Below are positions 17,783-25,990 of a stretch of 54,713 nucleotides of DNA, one piece after another. The notes beneath the pieces were generated by a model that worked only from the letters and a program-made list of their open reading frames with translations, was not told where the DNA came from and did not search any database. Numbering within the stretch: the stretch's first letter is position 1; each line of letters opens with the position of its first letter. The stretch covers positions 1-54,713 of the forward strand of contig NZ_BQXN01000015.1 of assembly GCF_045862745.1 (NCBI RefSeq). Direction: 5' to 3'. The DNA is from Furfurilactobacillus entadae. Lineage in GTDB: Bacteria > Bacillota > Bacilli > Lactobacillales > Lactobacillaceae. The position numbers and the translations under genes were made by a program.

Positions 17783-18733
17783 ATGTTAGAAGACGCATAT
17801 CTCCAGTTAGAACGGGACGTCTATGAACACGGGAACATTAAAACTGACCGGACAGGAACCGGAACAAAGTCATTATTTGGGGCCCAAATGCGGTTTGACC
17901 TCAGTGAGGGGTTCCCATTATTAACCACCAAAAAGGTGCCGTTTGGCCTAATCAAAAGTGAATTGCTGTGGTTCTTACATGGCGACACAAACATTCGCTA
18001 CCTGCTGGAACATCGCAATCACATTTGGGATGAATGGGCATTTCAACGGTACGTTAACAGTTCAGCATACACCGGCCCTGACATGACGGATTTTGGTCGG
18101 CGTCACCTTGTTGACCCCGCGTTTAATGATGTTTATCAGGTTGAAATGAACCGGTTTGATGATCAAATTTTAACGGATGACGACTTTGCCGCCCGTTTTG
18201 GTGAGCTGGGCCAGGTGTACGGGGCCCAGTGGCGGCACTGGCACACGTCCACCGGCGAAGGCATCGATCAACTGGCCAACGTGATCGACATGATCAAACA
18301 AACGCCTGATTCTAGACGCCTCATTGTTTCAGCCTGGAACCCTGAGGATGTGCCCACAATGGCGTTGCCACCGTGTCACACACTGTTCCAGTTTTATGTT
18401 GCGGACGGAAAACTGTCTTGTCAGTTATACCAACGCTCTGGTGACATTTTCCTTGGTGTGCCGTTTAACATTGCGAGCTATGCCTTATTAACGTCCATGG
18501 TGGCCAAGGAATGCGGCCTCGCCGTTGGTGAGTTTGTGCATACGTTAGGCGATGCCCACATCTACTTGAATCATCAAACGCAGGTTGCTGAACAACTGGG
18601 TCGAACACCACAAGCGGCACCAACTTTGTGGTTAAGTGATGAACCCACCAGTATTTTTGATTATGAAATGACTGATATTAAGCTGAAGGATTACAACCCG
18701 TTGCCAGCAATTAAGGCACCGGTTGCCGTTTAA
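17783..18733 (+). CDS. thyA: Thymidylate synthase
   Basis: Converts dUMP to dTMP with methylenetetrahydrofolate, leaving dihydrofolate for FolA encoded next. The protein has 316 residues, the same as the L. casei enzyme, and includes that lineage's extra segment at about residues 87-140. The nucleophile is Cys198 in LPPCHTLFQFYV; the RRLIVSAWNPEDVP dUMP-binding motif is complete. The start at 17783 is preceded by AAAGGAAG; an upstream GTG at 17765 overlaps that site. The next gene, folA, follows 14 bases later, so the dTMP cycle is encoded as a unit. Confidence 0.98.
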   Translation: MLEDAYLQLERDVYEHGNIKTDRTGTGTKSLFGAQMRFDLSEGFPLLTTKKVPFGLIKSELLWFLHGDTNIRYLLEHRNHIWDEWAFQRYVNSSAYTGPDMTDFGRRHLVDPAFNDVYQVEMNRFDDQILTDDDFAARFGELGQVYGAQWRHWHTSTGEGIDQLANVIDMIKQTPDSRRLIVSAWNPEDVPTMALPPCHTLFQFYVADGKLSCQLYQRSGDIFLGVPFNIASYALLTSMVAKECGLAVGEFVHTLGDAHIYLNHQTQVAEQLGRTPQAAPTLWLSDEPTSIFDYEMTDIKLKDYNPLPAIKAPVAV

Positions 18734-18747
18734 AGGGGGACAGCACC

Positions 18748-19236
18748 ATGCTAACATTGATTTGGGCGGAAGGGGAAAACCATGTGATTGGTGATCACGG
18801 CCAGTTACCCTGGCACCTGCCAGCCGATGCCGCCTTTTTTAAGGCAACCACCACGGGGCACACTGTGCTGATGGGGCGGACCACGTTTGAATCCATTGGG
18901 CGCCCGTTGCCACACCGGAAAAATGTGGTGCTTTCTAGCCAGTTGCCTGTTGATACACCCGGGGTAACGGTCGTTGCGACGTTAGCGGCCTTGCAGGACT
19001 ACATTAAGGCCCATGCCAATGAGGCGCTATTTGTCATCGGTGGTGTTGGCCTATATACAGCGTTAATGTCGCAGGCTGATTGTCTCCTGGTGACACGGAT
19101 TGCGGGTCAGTTTGCTGGTGACACGATTATGCCGCCGGTTGATCCTCATCAGTGGCACTTAGATCACGTGGCCCCCCATGAGGCTGACGATAAAAATGCG
19201 TGGGCCTACCGCTTTGAAACGTATGTCCGGATTTAG
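18748..19236 (+). CDS. folA: Dihydrofolate reductase
   Basis: Reduces dihydrofolate with NADPH, regenerating the cofactor used by ThyA. It has 162 residues, close to the L. casei enzyme. Features: IWAEGENHVIGDHGQLPWHLPAD at the N-terminus (substrate loop; Trp-His-Leu and the acidic Asp), GRTTFESIGRPLPHRKNVVL, and FVIGGVGLY. AAAGGGGG precedes the start. Last gene of the operon, ended by a strong terminator. Confidence 0.97.
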   Translation: MLTLIWAEGENHVIGDHGQLPWHLPADAAFFKATTTGHTVLMGRTTFESIGRPLPHRKNVVLSSQLPVDTPGVTVVATLAALQDYIKAHANEALFVIGGVGLYTALMSQADCLLVTRIAGQFAGDTIMPPVDPHQWHLDHVAPHEADDKNAWAYRFETYVRI

Positions 19237-19242
19237 TGATAA

Positions 19243-19292
19243 AAAATAACGCCTGTTCATCAATTTTTGCATTGATGAACAGGCGTTATTTT
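19243..19292. terminator. Bidirectional terminator between folA and the hemolysin III-like gene
   Basis: A perfect 21-bp inverted repeat (AAAATAACGCCTGTTCATCAA with its complement) and an 8-base loop. The A- and T-runs at the base give a U-tract in both directions, serving both converging genes. Confidence 0.92.
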
Positions 19293-19302
19293 GTTGCGAC
19301 CG

Positions 19303-19944
19303 TTAGGCATATAACAGAACAGAAAAGTACATTAAAATGGAACCTAGCATAACGAAAAGGTGCCAAATGACGTGGCCAAACGGGACCTGGCGGAAGCTGT
19401 AGATAACCGCACCGACCGTAAAGGCAATTCCGCCCCAGACAAGGAGCCAAAAGCCGGTCATTCCAAGCCCGTGGTACAACTGTGGAAAGGCAAACAGGCA
19501 CATCCACCCCATAATCACATAAATAACCGTGGAGACAATGTTAAAGCGGCCAAGCCAGATTGATTTATAAACGATCCCGACAATCGCCATCGCCCAGATG
19601 ACGCCAAGAATGGTCCAGCCACGGCCCCCTTGAATGACCAGGAGACAGTACGGCGTGTAGGTTCCGGCGATCAGCAGGTAAATGGCACTATGGTCGAAAA
19701 CTTGGAAGACATGTTTGGCCCGGGTGAAGACCAGCGCATGAAATAGGGTTGACGATAAATAAAATAGGATTAAAATACTCCCATAAATGCTAAACGTCAC
19801 CACACGTAATGCGGAGCCTGAGTGAACGGCCTGAACAATTAAAATAACCAGGCCGGCCACAGCAAGGCCAAAACCGATACCGTGAGTGATGGCATTGAAC
19901 ACCTCATTAACAATGGTGTACGTTCGTGAACGGGTTGGTTCCAT
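19303..19944 (-). CDS. Hemolysin III / PAQR family membrane protein
   Basis: Seven-helix membrane protein of 213 residues. PAQR/YqfA marks are visible: NAITHGIGFGLAV near residue 17, STLFHAL near 65, FDHSAIYLLIAGTYTP near 82-97 and GHVIWHLFVMLGS near the C-terminus. The conserved Ser, Asp and His residues form a likely zinc site. The name comes from a Bacillus cereus hemolysin, but most bacterial members are not toxins and their role is unclear. The start at 19944 is set by AGAGGAG seven to eight bases upstream. Confidence 0.9.
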   Translation of the reverse strand: MEPTRSRTYTIVNEVFNAITHGIGFGLAVAGLVILIVQAVHSGSALRVVTFSIYGSILILFYLSSTLFHALVFTRAKHVFQVFDHSAIYLLIAGTYTPYCLLVIQGGRGWTILGVIWAMAIVGIVYKSIWLGRFNIVSTVIYVIMGWMCLFAFPQLYHGLGMTGFWLLVWGGIAFTVGAVIYSFRQVPFGHVIWHLFVMLGSILMYFSVLLYA

Positions 19945-19966
19945 AAAAGCAACTCCTCTAAATAAA

Positions 19967-19995
19967 GTATTAAATTGCCGGGATAAAATTAGCAA
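19967..19995 (-). promoter_or_regulatory. Promoter of the hemolysin III-like gene
   Basis: On the minus strand: TTGCTA (19990-19995), 17-bp spacer, TAATAC (19967-19972), 23 bases before the start codon. Confidence 0.55.
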
Positions 19996-20030
19996 AGAAC
20001 CAGTGTCCCGGTGAAATTAGCGTTATAATT

Positions 20031-20039
20031 TGGTATACT
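20031..20039 (+). promoter_or_regulatory. Extended -10 box upstream of degV
   Basis: TGGTATACT: an extended -10 with TATACT at 20034-20039. The -35 is weak. About 86 bases of leader precede the chosen start codon. Confidence 0.4.
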
Positions 20040-20125
20040 TGTAACACTAATTGGTTCATGGTCTACATTGTAGCACGATGTTTTACGACGTGGGCCACAT
20101 CTTAGAAAGCGTGGGATTACTTGTT

Positions 20126-20968
20126 ATGCCTAATGTAAAAATTGTGACTGATTCATCAGCTGGGCTAACGGAGGATGAGATCAAGCAACATAATATCGCC
20201 ATTGTCCCATTGTCAGTGATGATTGACGGGACCGTCTACGTTGAGCGGGAAACCATCACCAAAGAAGAATTTATGACGAAAATGAGTGCTGCTGAATCGC
20301 TCCCCAAGACGAGTCAGCCGCCACTTGGGAAGTTTGTTGATCTGTTCGACGAACTTGGCAAAGACGGTTCAAAAGTTGTTAGTATCAACATGATGAAGTC
20401 AATTTCCGGAACGGTTGAGGCGGCCCGGCAGGCAGCTCAAATGAGTAGTGCGGATGTTACCGTTGTTGATTCACAAACAACAGATCGCGGCTTGGCATTT
20501 CAGGTTCTTGCAGCGGCAAAACTGGCCGAAACGGGCGCGTCTGTGGACGAGATCGTTGCTGAGACGATCAAGGTTCGGGACCACTCACGGCTGTTCATGG
20601 GGGTTATCAAGTTAGATAACCTTGTGGCTGGTGGCCGAATCAGCCGTGCGGTTGGCTTGGTGTCAAACTTACTGAACATCAAGATCGGTTTAGAAGTGAT
20701 TAACGGTGAGATTGAAGTGACCACTAAGGGTCGCGGCATGAAGACCATTAGTAAATTTTTGGACAACGCTTATGCAGAAATGCAAAAGGCCGGTCACATC
20801 GTTAGTGTCGGGGTTGCTCATGCGGGCGCCCCAGAAACGGCCGCAAAGATTGCCGCGCACGTTGAGGAGTTATTCCCTGACATCAAGGTCGTTGTGCTTC
20901 AGACGGTTCCAATTATCGCCACTCATGCTGGTGAAGGGGCTTTTGCCCTCATGTACTACACAGATTAG
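20126..20968 (+). CDS. DegV family fatty-acid-binding protein
   Basis: Cytosolic protein of 280 residues of the DegV (FakB) fold, which binds a fatty acid for phosphorylation by FakA. Marks: IVTDSSAGL at the N-terminus, TSQPPLGKF near 58-66, VDSQTTDRGLAF around residues 117-128, and THAGEGAFAL at the C-terminus. The start at 20126 matches family N-termini; codons upstream to 20051 do not. No FakA gene is in the window. It starts a cluster with ypmR-, ypmS- and yozE-like genes, although a terminator separates them. Confidence 0.9.
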   Translation: MPNVKIVTDSSAGLTEDEIKQHNIAIVPLSVMIDGTVYVERETITKEEFMTKMSAAESLPKTSQPPLGKFVDLFDELGKDGSKVVSINMMKSISGTVEAARQAAQMSSADVTVVDSQTTDRGLAFQVLAAAKLAETGASVDEIVAETIKVRDHSRLFMGVIKLDNLVAGGRISRAVGLVSNLLNIKIGLEVINGEIEVTTKGRGMKTISKFLDNAYAEMQKAGHIVSVGVAHAGAPETAAKIAAHVEELFPDIKVVVLQTVPIIATHAGEGAFALMYYTD

Positions 20969-20991
20969 TTAACGAATACGTGAACCATCAG

Positions 20992-21055
20992 GGTTGAGAC
21001 AGCAGCCCGGTAGTGCTGGATAACGGCCTAGCGGACAGCGTGTCTCACCTTTTTT
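20992..21055 (+). terminator. Terminator after degV
   Basis: GGTTGAGACA pairs with TGTCTCACC (one bulged T) across a 39-base loop that itself folds (CAGC with GCTG), followed by six T. Confidence 0.65.
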
Positions 21056-21112
21056 AGTAGGGAAAGTAACGATTGACGGCATCCTCAGATGGACGGGGAT
21101 GAGGGAGGATTA

Positions 21113-22069
21113 ATGAATTTGTTTCGACGAATTGGTGCGCCGTGGCTGGCGGTCATCGTGTTATTCACGGTGCTTGGCATCTTGTGTCAGCAGGCCGGTG
21201 CTGTTCAAGCACCAGCAGTGTCACAACCGCAGCCGATGCAAAGTGCACCAAGTAAAAAGACGCAACCTAAGACCAGTAAAAAAATCACGTTAGTTGCGTT
21301 GGGCGATTCCCTCACGGAAGGAATCGGGGACCAACGCAAACAGGGGGGCTATGTTGGTCAGATCAAGACCCAGCTCACCAAAAAGGCGGATGTCGATGCC
21401 ACGACCTATAATTACGGTAAGGCTGGCGACCGGTCTGATCAGATCCAGGCGCGGTTAACAAAGTCGGCAACGATGCAAAACCGCATCAAGCATGCTAACG
21501 TGATCGTAATGACGGTTGGCGGTAATGATTTAATGCAAGGCCTGCAATCGGCAACCATTAGCGGTGAAAGTAGCGTTCCGGCAATGAACCAGGTTGTGAA
21601 ACGGACCCAACAAGGCTACGCAACAAAATTGCAAAGCTTGTTAACGCAGGTTCGCCAACTAAACCCCAAGGCACCAATTTTTCTGTTTGGGATCTATAAT
21701 CCGGTGTACGTTTACTTTGCAAACATTACGCAACTGAACACGTACATTCAGAGCTTTAACCAAACCACCCAGACAGCGGCCGCCAGTTACAAACAGTTGT
21801 ACTTTATGAACATTAATGAAACCTTGTCATATGGGCAGTACAACACCGTTAAAAAGCGCTCGGCACTTGCGGCAAAGGACGCGGCCGCCAATGAAAATAC
21901 CACGTTTGACGGGAAGGCCATTGAAAAGTCACTGGTCAGTGGGTCGACGGGGGAATTAAATGATTACCTCTCACCGGCGGATCATTTTCACCCAAATTAT
22001 TCAGGGTATACAAAAATGACGGATATTCTATATAAAACAATGCGCCAACACGATGGTTGGTTATCCTAG
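21113..22069 (+). CDS. SGNH/GDSL hydrolase, membrane-anchored (YpmR-like)
   Basis: Lipase/esterase-type protein of 318 residues with an N-terminal hydrophobic segment (about 10-28) serving as signal or anchor, then a polar Lys/Pro/Gln linker, then the hydrolase domain outside the membrane. GDSL block: VALGDSLTEGIGD with catalytic Ser near residue 66; block III VGGNDLMQ; the C-terminal Asp-His pair is in DHFHPNYSGY near 288-297. All catalytic blocks are intact. GGGAGGA precedes the ATG. It overlaps no neighbour, and the ypmS-like gene follows 24 bases later. Confidence 0.9.
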   Translation: MNLFRRIGAPWLAVIVLFTVLGILCQQAGAVQAPAVSQPQPMQSAPSKKTQPKTSKKITLVALGDSLTEGIGDQRKQGGYVGQIKTQLTKKADVDATTYNYGKAGDRSDQIQARLTKSATMQNRIKHANVIVMTVGGNDLMQGLQSATISGESSVPAMNQVVKRTQQGYATKLQSLLTQVRQLNPKAPIFLFGIYNPVYVYFANITQLNTYIQSFNQTTQTAAASYKQLYFMNINETLSYGQYNTVKKRSALAAKDAAANENTTFDGKAIEKSLVSGSTGELNDYLSPADHFHPNYSGYTKMTDILYKTMRQHDGWLS

Positions 22070-22093
22070 TTAGTGCACGGAGGGAAGATCATT

Positions 22094-22729
22094 ATGGCAG
22101 ATTCACAAACACGAACAACGGCAAAACCACGGCGGCCGAAAAATGGTTGGAAGATTGTGGCATTGAGCCTCATTGGCCTGCTCGTTGCAGTGGGACTTTG
22201 GGTGGGAATTGAGGCGACGCAGCCCGTTGATCAACCAGTTGCGGCCACCAAAAAGGCCGCAGCCTCTAACGCAACGTTTCAGGTTCAACTTAATACGAAG
22301 CAAGTGAACGCGTTAGCTGACTACTACATTAATCAAACAAAGCATAATGAGTACAATTATAAATTTGTGATCAACAAAAACGCGATGCTGTACGGCACCA
22401 CTAAGTTTTTAGGGGCGAACATCACGTATGGACTCATCATGGAACCGAGCGTTACCAAGGACGGCAACATCAAGCTTCGTGCCACGCGAATGGCAGTGGG
22501 CCGCCTACAGCTTCCGGTTCACTTCGTCATGACCTTCGTGGCAAAGAATTACAAATTTCCAAAGGGAATCAGTGCGGATGCAAAGACAGACACGGTTTTG
22601 ATCGACCTCAGTAAGGTTGGGTCGAAACGGTCACTTAATTTACAGGCGGAAACACTGGATGTTAACAGCGGGACCTACGTCTTTAAAGCGGGGATTCCAC
22701 AAGCGCAGTTTGATAAAGAAGTAAAGTAA
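22094..22729 (+). CDS. YpmS family protein (DUF2140)
   Basis: Protein of 211 residues: basic N-terminus, one membrane helix at about 20-38, and an extracellular domain. FQVQLNTKQVNALADYYINQ and the pattern through MLYGTTKFLGANITYGLIMEP match the DUF2140 family, which is found next to ypmR-like hydrolases in Bacilli. Function unknown; the conserved pairing suggests an envelope role together with the GDSL protein. GGAGGGAAG precedes the start. Confidence 0.85.
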   Translation: MADSQTRTTAKPRRPKNGWKIVALSLIGLLVAVGLWVGIEATQPVDQPVAATKKAAASNATFQVQLNTKQVNALADYYINQTKHNEYNYKFVINKNAMLYGTTKFLGANITYGLIMEPSVTKDGNIKLRATRMAVGRLQLPVHFVMTFVAKNYKFPKGISADAKTDTVLIDLSKVGSKRSLNLQAETLDVNSGTYVFKAGIPQAQFDKEVK

Positions 22730-22750
22730 CGAAAAGATAAGGAGAAGCAC

Positions 22751-22972
22751 ATGCGACGGAGTTTCTATCAATTCCTCATGACCCAACGTAATTCCGACAG
22801 TTATGACCCGGTCGCGCAGTTTGCCAATAACGCCTTTCTGGACCAGGCGTTTCCAAAGCAGGCCGAGAATTTTGATGATGTGTCCAGTTACCTTGAACTA
22901 AACGCCCGTTATTTACCAAGTATGGATGTTTTTGATGACGCATGGCATTTATATTTAGACTCGGAAGCTTAA
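22751..22972 (+). CDS. YozE family protein (SAM-like fold)
   Basis: Small soluble protein of 73 residues, opening RRSFYQFLMTQRNSDSYDPV, typical of YozE (UPF0346), and having FPKQAENFDDVSSYLEL. The fold resembles sterile alpha motif domains; function unknown. AAGGAGAAG precedes the ATG. Third gene of the ypmR-ypmS-yozE unit, closed by a strong terminator. Confidence 0.9.
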   Translation: MRRSFYQFLMTQRNSDSYDPVAQFANNAFLDQAFPKQAENFDDVSSYLELNARYLPSMDVFDDAWHLYLDSEA

Positions 22973-22979
22973 TTCCAAA

Positions 22980-23023
22980 TAAAGAGTGGTTCACTGATTG
23001 TTATCGGTGAACCACTCTTTTTG
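22980..23023. terminator. Bidirectional terminator between yozE and marR-like gene
   Basis: AAAGAGTGGTTCAC pairs with GTGAACCACTCTTT, and the stem continues through TGAT/ATCG to a short TGTT loop. The T-tract is on the plus strand; the minus exit is moderately T-rich. It overlaps the last codons of the MarR gene. Confidence 0.85.
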
Positions 23024-23519
23024 TTTGGTAGCCGTATAGTTCCGGCTGAATTTGCCCGATTTTAGTTAGCATTTGGTTGAAATGCGTCACTTCATCGTCA
23101 GGAAATGCGTCAAGAATGTTCGCAACTTGCGTCAACAACTGTTGATCGAGGTGCCGATGGAGATCAGCGACCTGCTGGCCAAGTGGCGTCAGCCGAACGA
23201 GAAAATCCTTTTTATTATCTGGTTTCTGATATTTTTCTAGGAGTGTGGCCGTTGTAAAACGGGTGATAATGCGGGAAATGGTGGGCTGGGAGAGGGCTGT
23301 TAATGCTGGAAGGGCCTTGATATGAATCTCCTGGGCACGATCAATTTCTGCAATGACCCGAAAATCCTGCGTTGTTAATTGGCGAATGGCATCCAGGAGT
23401 TCAGGCTGTGCTTCTGCCTGTTGCTCAAGCCACTGTTTTTCGAGATCGGCATTTCCATCCTGGGTCAGCAAATGGTTGATTTGCGCCATTGTTTGTTGTG
23501 CTTGGTTTTGGTTAGTCAT
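23001..23519 (-). CDS. MarR family transcriptional regulator
   Basis: Winged helix-turn-helix repressor of 172 residues. The recognition region is LPALTALSQPTISRIITRFT (about residues 80-99) followed by the wing with KKDFLVRLTPLGQQVADL. The N-terminal part (1-50) is helical and Gln-rich. The start at 23519 has AAGGAGA eight bases upstream; codons up to 23597 would extend into the operator. Divergent from the MFS exporter, with two related dyads between them, so it probably represses itself and the exporter and is released by a ligand. Confidence 0.9.
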   Translation of the reverse strand: MTNQNQAQQTMAQINHLLTQDGNADLEKQWLEQQAEAQPELLDAIRQLTTQDFRVIAEIDRAQEIHIKALPALTALSQPTISRIITRFTTATLLEKYQKPDNKKDFLVRLTPLGQQVADLHRHLDQQLLTQVANILDAFPDDEVTHFNQMLTKIGQIQPELYGYQTKRVVHR

Positions 23520-23536
23520 GGAAATCTCCTTTTTTA

Positions 23537-23603
23537 ATTCTCGTGAATAGATATTGCAAACGGAAGTTAACTGGATTATATTATAATATGTATTCACGTA
23601 AAT
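23537..23603. promoter_or_regulatory. Two MarR-type operator dyads in the divergent promoter region
   Basis: Site one at 23537-23548 is ATTCTCGTGAAT; site two at 23592-23603 is ATTCACGTAAAT. Both fit ATTCnCGnGAAT, are imperfect palindromes and are centred 55 bp apart. Site one lies between the marR start region and its promoter; site two overlaps the expected transcription start of the exporter. Confidence 0.6.
23554..23582 (+). promoter_or_regulatory. Promoter of the MFS exporter gene
   Basis: TTGCAA at 23554-23559, 17-bp spacer, TATATT at 23577-23582. A TATAAT overlaps at 23582-23587 but lacks a -35. The second MarR dyad lies just downstream. Confidence 0.5.
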
Positions 23604-23622
23604 AGAAATAGGGAGGGCTGTG

Positions 23623-25035
23623 ATGACTCAAAAACCGTTACCGCGGTGGCAAATTTTAGTTTGTATTGGGTTAACGACGTTTATGGCGGATTTAGACGCC
23701 AGTATTGTCAACGTCGCGTTACCGCGAATCAATCAAGCGCTCGCAACAACCATGAGAATTTCAGAACTAATTATCTCGAGTTACCTCATTACAATTTGTG
23801 TTTTTTTATTGTTCTCTGGTAAGTTAGGCGATACCTTTGGAAAAGCCAATCTGTTTAAAATTGGGATGATTATTTTTACACTGGGGTCACTTTTTTGTGG
23901 TCTTAGCACCACCATCACGTGGTTATTGGTGGCCCGGTTCGTTCAAGCGGTGGGCGCGGCCATGACCATGAGCACGAACAACGGCATTATTACTGAAATT
24001 TTTCCAACCAGTGAACGAGGCCAAGCCTTAGGGTGGATCGGGTCCTTTGTAGCACTGGGCATGATCACAGGCCCGGGAATCGGTGGGGTGTTACTAACCT
24101 TCTTTCCCTGGCAGGCCATTTTTTGGATCAACGTGCCCATTGGAATCGTGCTGACAATGTGGGGATTCATCATCCTTCCAGTGGAACGTTCCCACCATAA
24201 AACGAAGCTTGACTGGCAAGGAATTCTGTTTAATGGGTTGAGTCTCACCGGCTTTTTTGGGTACATTTATGCGGGCCAGCAAGTGGGGTACACAAACGGT
24301 TGGCTCGTGGTGATGCTTCTTGCCGCAATTATTTTGATGGTGGCATTTGTTTACCATGAGCAGCACATGGCGGCGCCACTTCTTGATTTTTCACTATTTT
24401 ACCAAGTGGATTTCACCATTGGCATTATTACCGCAATCTTGATTTTTATTGCGAATAACTTTTACATGGTCTTAATGCCATTCTACCTTGAGAATGCTAA
24501 ACTGATTGGAGTTTGTGTTAGTGGCCTGATCATGATGATGTTACCAGTGGTTCAGGTGATCGTTGCGCCAATTTCCGGGCGGTTAGCTGACCGCTTTGGA
24601 ACAATTCAGGTCACCTTAGTGGGTGCGATGATTATTTTACTAGCTCAGCTTGGGTTGATTTGCTTAGGCCTTCATACGAGCTTAGCGATGATTGGCGCGA
24701 TCGTCGCGCTTCTTGGCCTGGGCAATGCCATCTTTCAATCACCAAACAACTCGATGATTATGGGCGCTGTTATACCCACTGTTCTCGGGGTCGCCGGTAG
24801 CATCAACTCACTATCACGAAATCTCGGGATGGTGTTAGGCAATGCGTTAGCGACATCATTACTATTTATTAGTATGAGCCGGTCAGCTCATGCCACCGTG
24901 ACTAACTTTGAGCCGCGGTATGTTAACTTTTTTATTACCGGACAACGACAAATTTATGGTTTCGGCACGGGGTTACTCGTTGTCGTTTTCGCTCTGATTG
25001 TCTGGCGCAAAACGTTAGAAAAGAAAGGAAATTAA
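23623..25035 (+). CDS. MFS multidrug exporter, DHA2 (14-helix) family
   Basis: Proton-driven drug exporter of 470 residues with about 14 membrane helices, of the EmrB/QacA type. Marks: LTTFMADLDASIVNVALPRI in helix 1 with the conserved Asp, LSGKLGD-type FSGKLGDTFGKAN in loop 2-3, RFVQAVGAA and GPGIGGVLLTFFPWQAIFWINVPIG (motif C region). The start at 23623 (ATG) is preferred over an overlapping GTG at 23620 because of the GGGAGGG spacing. Probably controlled by the divergent MarR protein. The exported compound cannot be deduced. Confidence 0.93.
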   Translation: MTQKPLPRWQILVCIGLTTFMADLDASIVNVALPRINQALATTMRISELIISSYLITICVFLLFSGKLGDTFGKANLFKIGMIIFTLGSLFCGLSTTITWLLVARFVQAVGAAMTMSTNNGIITEIFPTSERGQALGWIGSFVALGMITGPGIGGVLLTFFPWQAIFWINVPIGIVLTMWGFIILPVERSHHKTKLDWQGILFNGLSLTGFFGYIYAGQQVGYTNGWLVVMLLAAIILMVAFVYHEQHMAAPLLDFSLFYQVDFTIGIITAILIFIANNFYMVLMPFYLENAKLIGVCVSGLIMMMLPVVQVIVAPISGRLADRFGTIQVTLVGAMIILLAQLGLICLGLHTSLAMIGAIVALLGLGNAIFQSPNNSMIMGAVIPTVLGVAGSINSLSRNLGMVLGNALATSLLFISMSRSAHATVTNFEPRYVNFFITGQRQIYGFGTGLLVVVFALIVWRKTLEKKGN

Positions 25036-25038
25036 CCA

Positions 25039-25293
25039 ATGATTACAATTGATATTATTTTAGGAAGTTCACGACAAAGTTCACTTGGGAAAAATTTGTT
25101 TCATTATTTAGAAAGTCAAAAGGCAACGTACGAGGCTGAATTCGGCGTCCAGTTGAAGTTTTTGGAAGTCGGCAGTTATGAGCTCCCGTTCTTCTACGAG
25201 GACGAAGCGCCAATGAATAATAAAGATCGTCAGTTGCCAGCAAATCAACAGGCGTGGATCGATGACGTTAAGGCAGGCAGGCCGCCGGGTTGA
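25039..25293 (+). pseudogene. Truncated NADPH-dependent FMN reductase-like gene
   Basis: The 84-residue product matches only the N-terminal half of flavodoxin-fold NAD(P)H-dependent reductases: IDIILGSSRQSSLGKNLFHY, then YELPFFYEDEAPMN and LPANQQAWIDDV. Intact members are about 180-200 residues and continue with a flavin-binding PEYN segment, which is missing; here the frame reads KAGRPPG and stops at a GC-rich junction (about 25275-25290). No continuation was found in other frames downstream. It begins three bases after the exporter stop, so it was the second gene of the MarR-controlled operon before being broken. Confidence 0.65.
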
Positions 25294-25354
25294 GTCGTGG
25301 GCACATGATGGTTTTTATTGTTGTCTCGTTATTTTAAAAGGTTCAGCGTGACAG

Positions 25355-25383
25355 TTGACAATAACTAAACAATCGTTTAATAT
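25355..25383 (+). promoter_or_regulatory. Promoter of tetR (25390)
   Basis: Consensus TTGACA at 25355-25360, exactly 17-bp spacer, TAATAT at 25378-25383. The expected transcription start is the A of the ATG at 25390. Confidence 0.8.
25366..25379. promoter_or_regulatory. TetR operator copy 1
   Basis: TAAACAATCGTTTA, a near-perfect 14-bp dyad placed between the -35 and -10 of the tetR promoter. It is the exact reverse complement of the second copy at 26001-26014, so binding would block its own promoter. Confidence 0.75.
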
Positions 25384-25389
25384 ACAGTT

Positions 25390-25968
25390 ATGCGAAAAGT
25401 TGATGAACAAAAAAAGCAGTTAATTGAACAGGCGATCCTTGTGATCACTAAGGATGAGGGCATCCAAGGGCTATCGTTTAGCAAAATTGCGAAGTACGCC
25501 CACGTCAGTTCTGGGACACCCTATGTGTACTTCAAGGATAAGACCGACATGTTGTCGCAGATGTTCTTGAAAATCAAGCTCCTCTTTGATGATCGGCTCC
25601 AAGCTGACATTGAAAAAGGGAAGTCCATGCCGGAAAAAATTTACCAAGCCGTGACCCATTTTGCCAGAATGTACACGAACTACCCGTTGGAGGCCATCTT
25701 CATAACGGCAATTCGTGCCAACCCTGAGTTAGTCACAAAGACGGCCTTTGCAGAGGGAAATGCGTCTGCACAACCGCTTAATGACTTGTTCCAGCAGGCT
25801 GTTACTCAGCAATGTCTGGTGACAGATAACATTGAGGCCGCCACCGTCTTACTGTTTGGTCCGTTCATTATGCAAATTCAGGAACGACAGGCAGCGCACC
25901 AGACGGTTGGTCTTGACGAATTGGAAGCGGTCATTCAACTATCCGTTGATGGATTGATCAAAAAGTAA
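25390..25968 (+). CDS. TetR family transcriptional regulator
   Basis: Repressor of 192 residues. The N-terminal helix-turn-helix is FSKIAKYAHVSSGTPYVYFK (about residues 30-49), followed by the usual DKTDMLSQMF; the rest is the ligand-binding dimer domain. The ATG lies seven bases after the -10 box, leaving no room for a ribosome site, so translation is probably leaderless. No other plausible start exists before the DNA-binding helix. The operator in its own promoter and the identical inverted copy before the next operon identify its targets. Confidence 0.9.
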   Translation: MRKVDEQKKQLIEQAILVITKDEGIQGLSFSKIAKYAHVSSGTPYVYFKDKTDMLSQMFLKIKLLFDDRLQADIEKGKSMPEKIYQAVTHFARMYTNYPLEAIFITAIRANPELVTKTAFAEGNASAQPLNDLFQQAVTQQCLVTDNIEAATVLLFGPFIMQIQERQAAHQTVGLDELEAVIQLSVDGLIKK

Positions 25969-25990
25969 GCCGGTAACGGCTTTCATTTTT
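25967..25990 (+). terminator. Short terminator after tetR
   Basis: AAGCCG and CGGCTT enclose GTAA, followed by TTCATTTTT. A 6-bp stem; the first codons of the stem are the tetR stop. Confidence 0.6.

Noticed and set aside
19303..19944. Hemolysin III-like gene as a virulence toxin
   Set aside because: The protein is a PAQR-type membrane protein; most bacterial members have no demonstrated toxic role and the name is historical.
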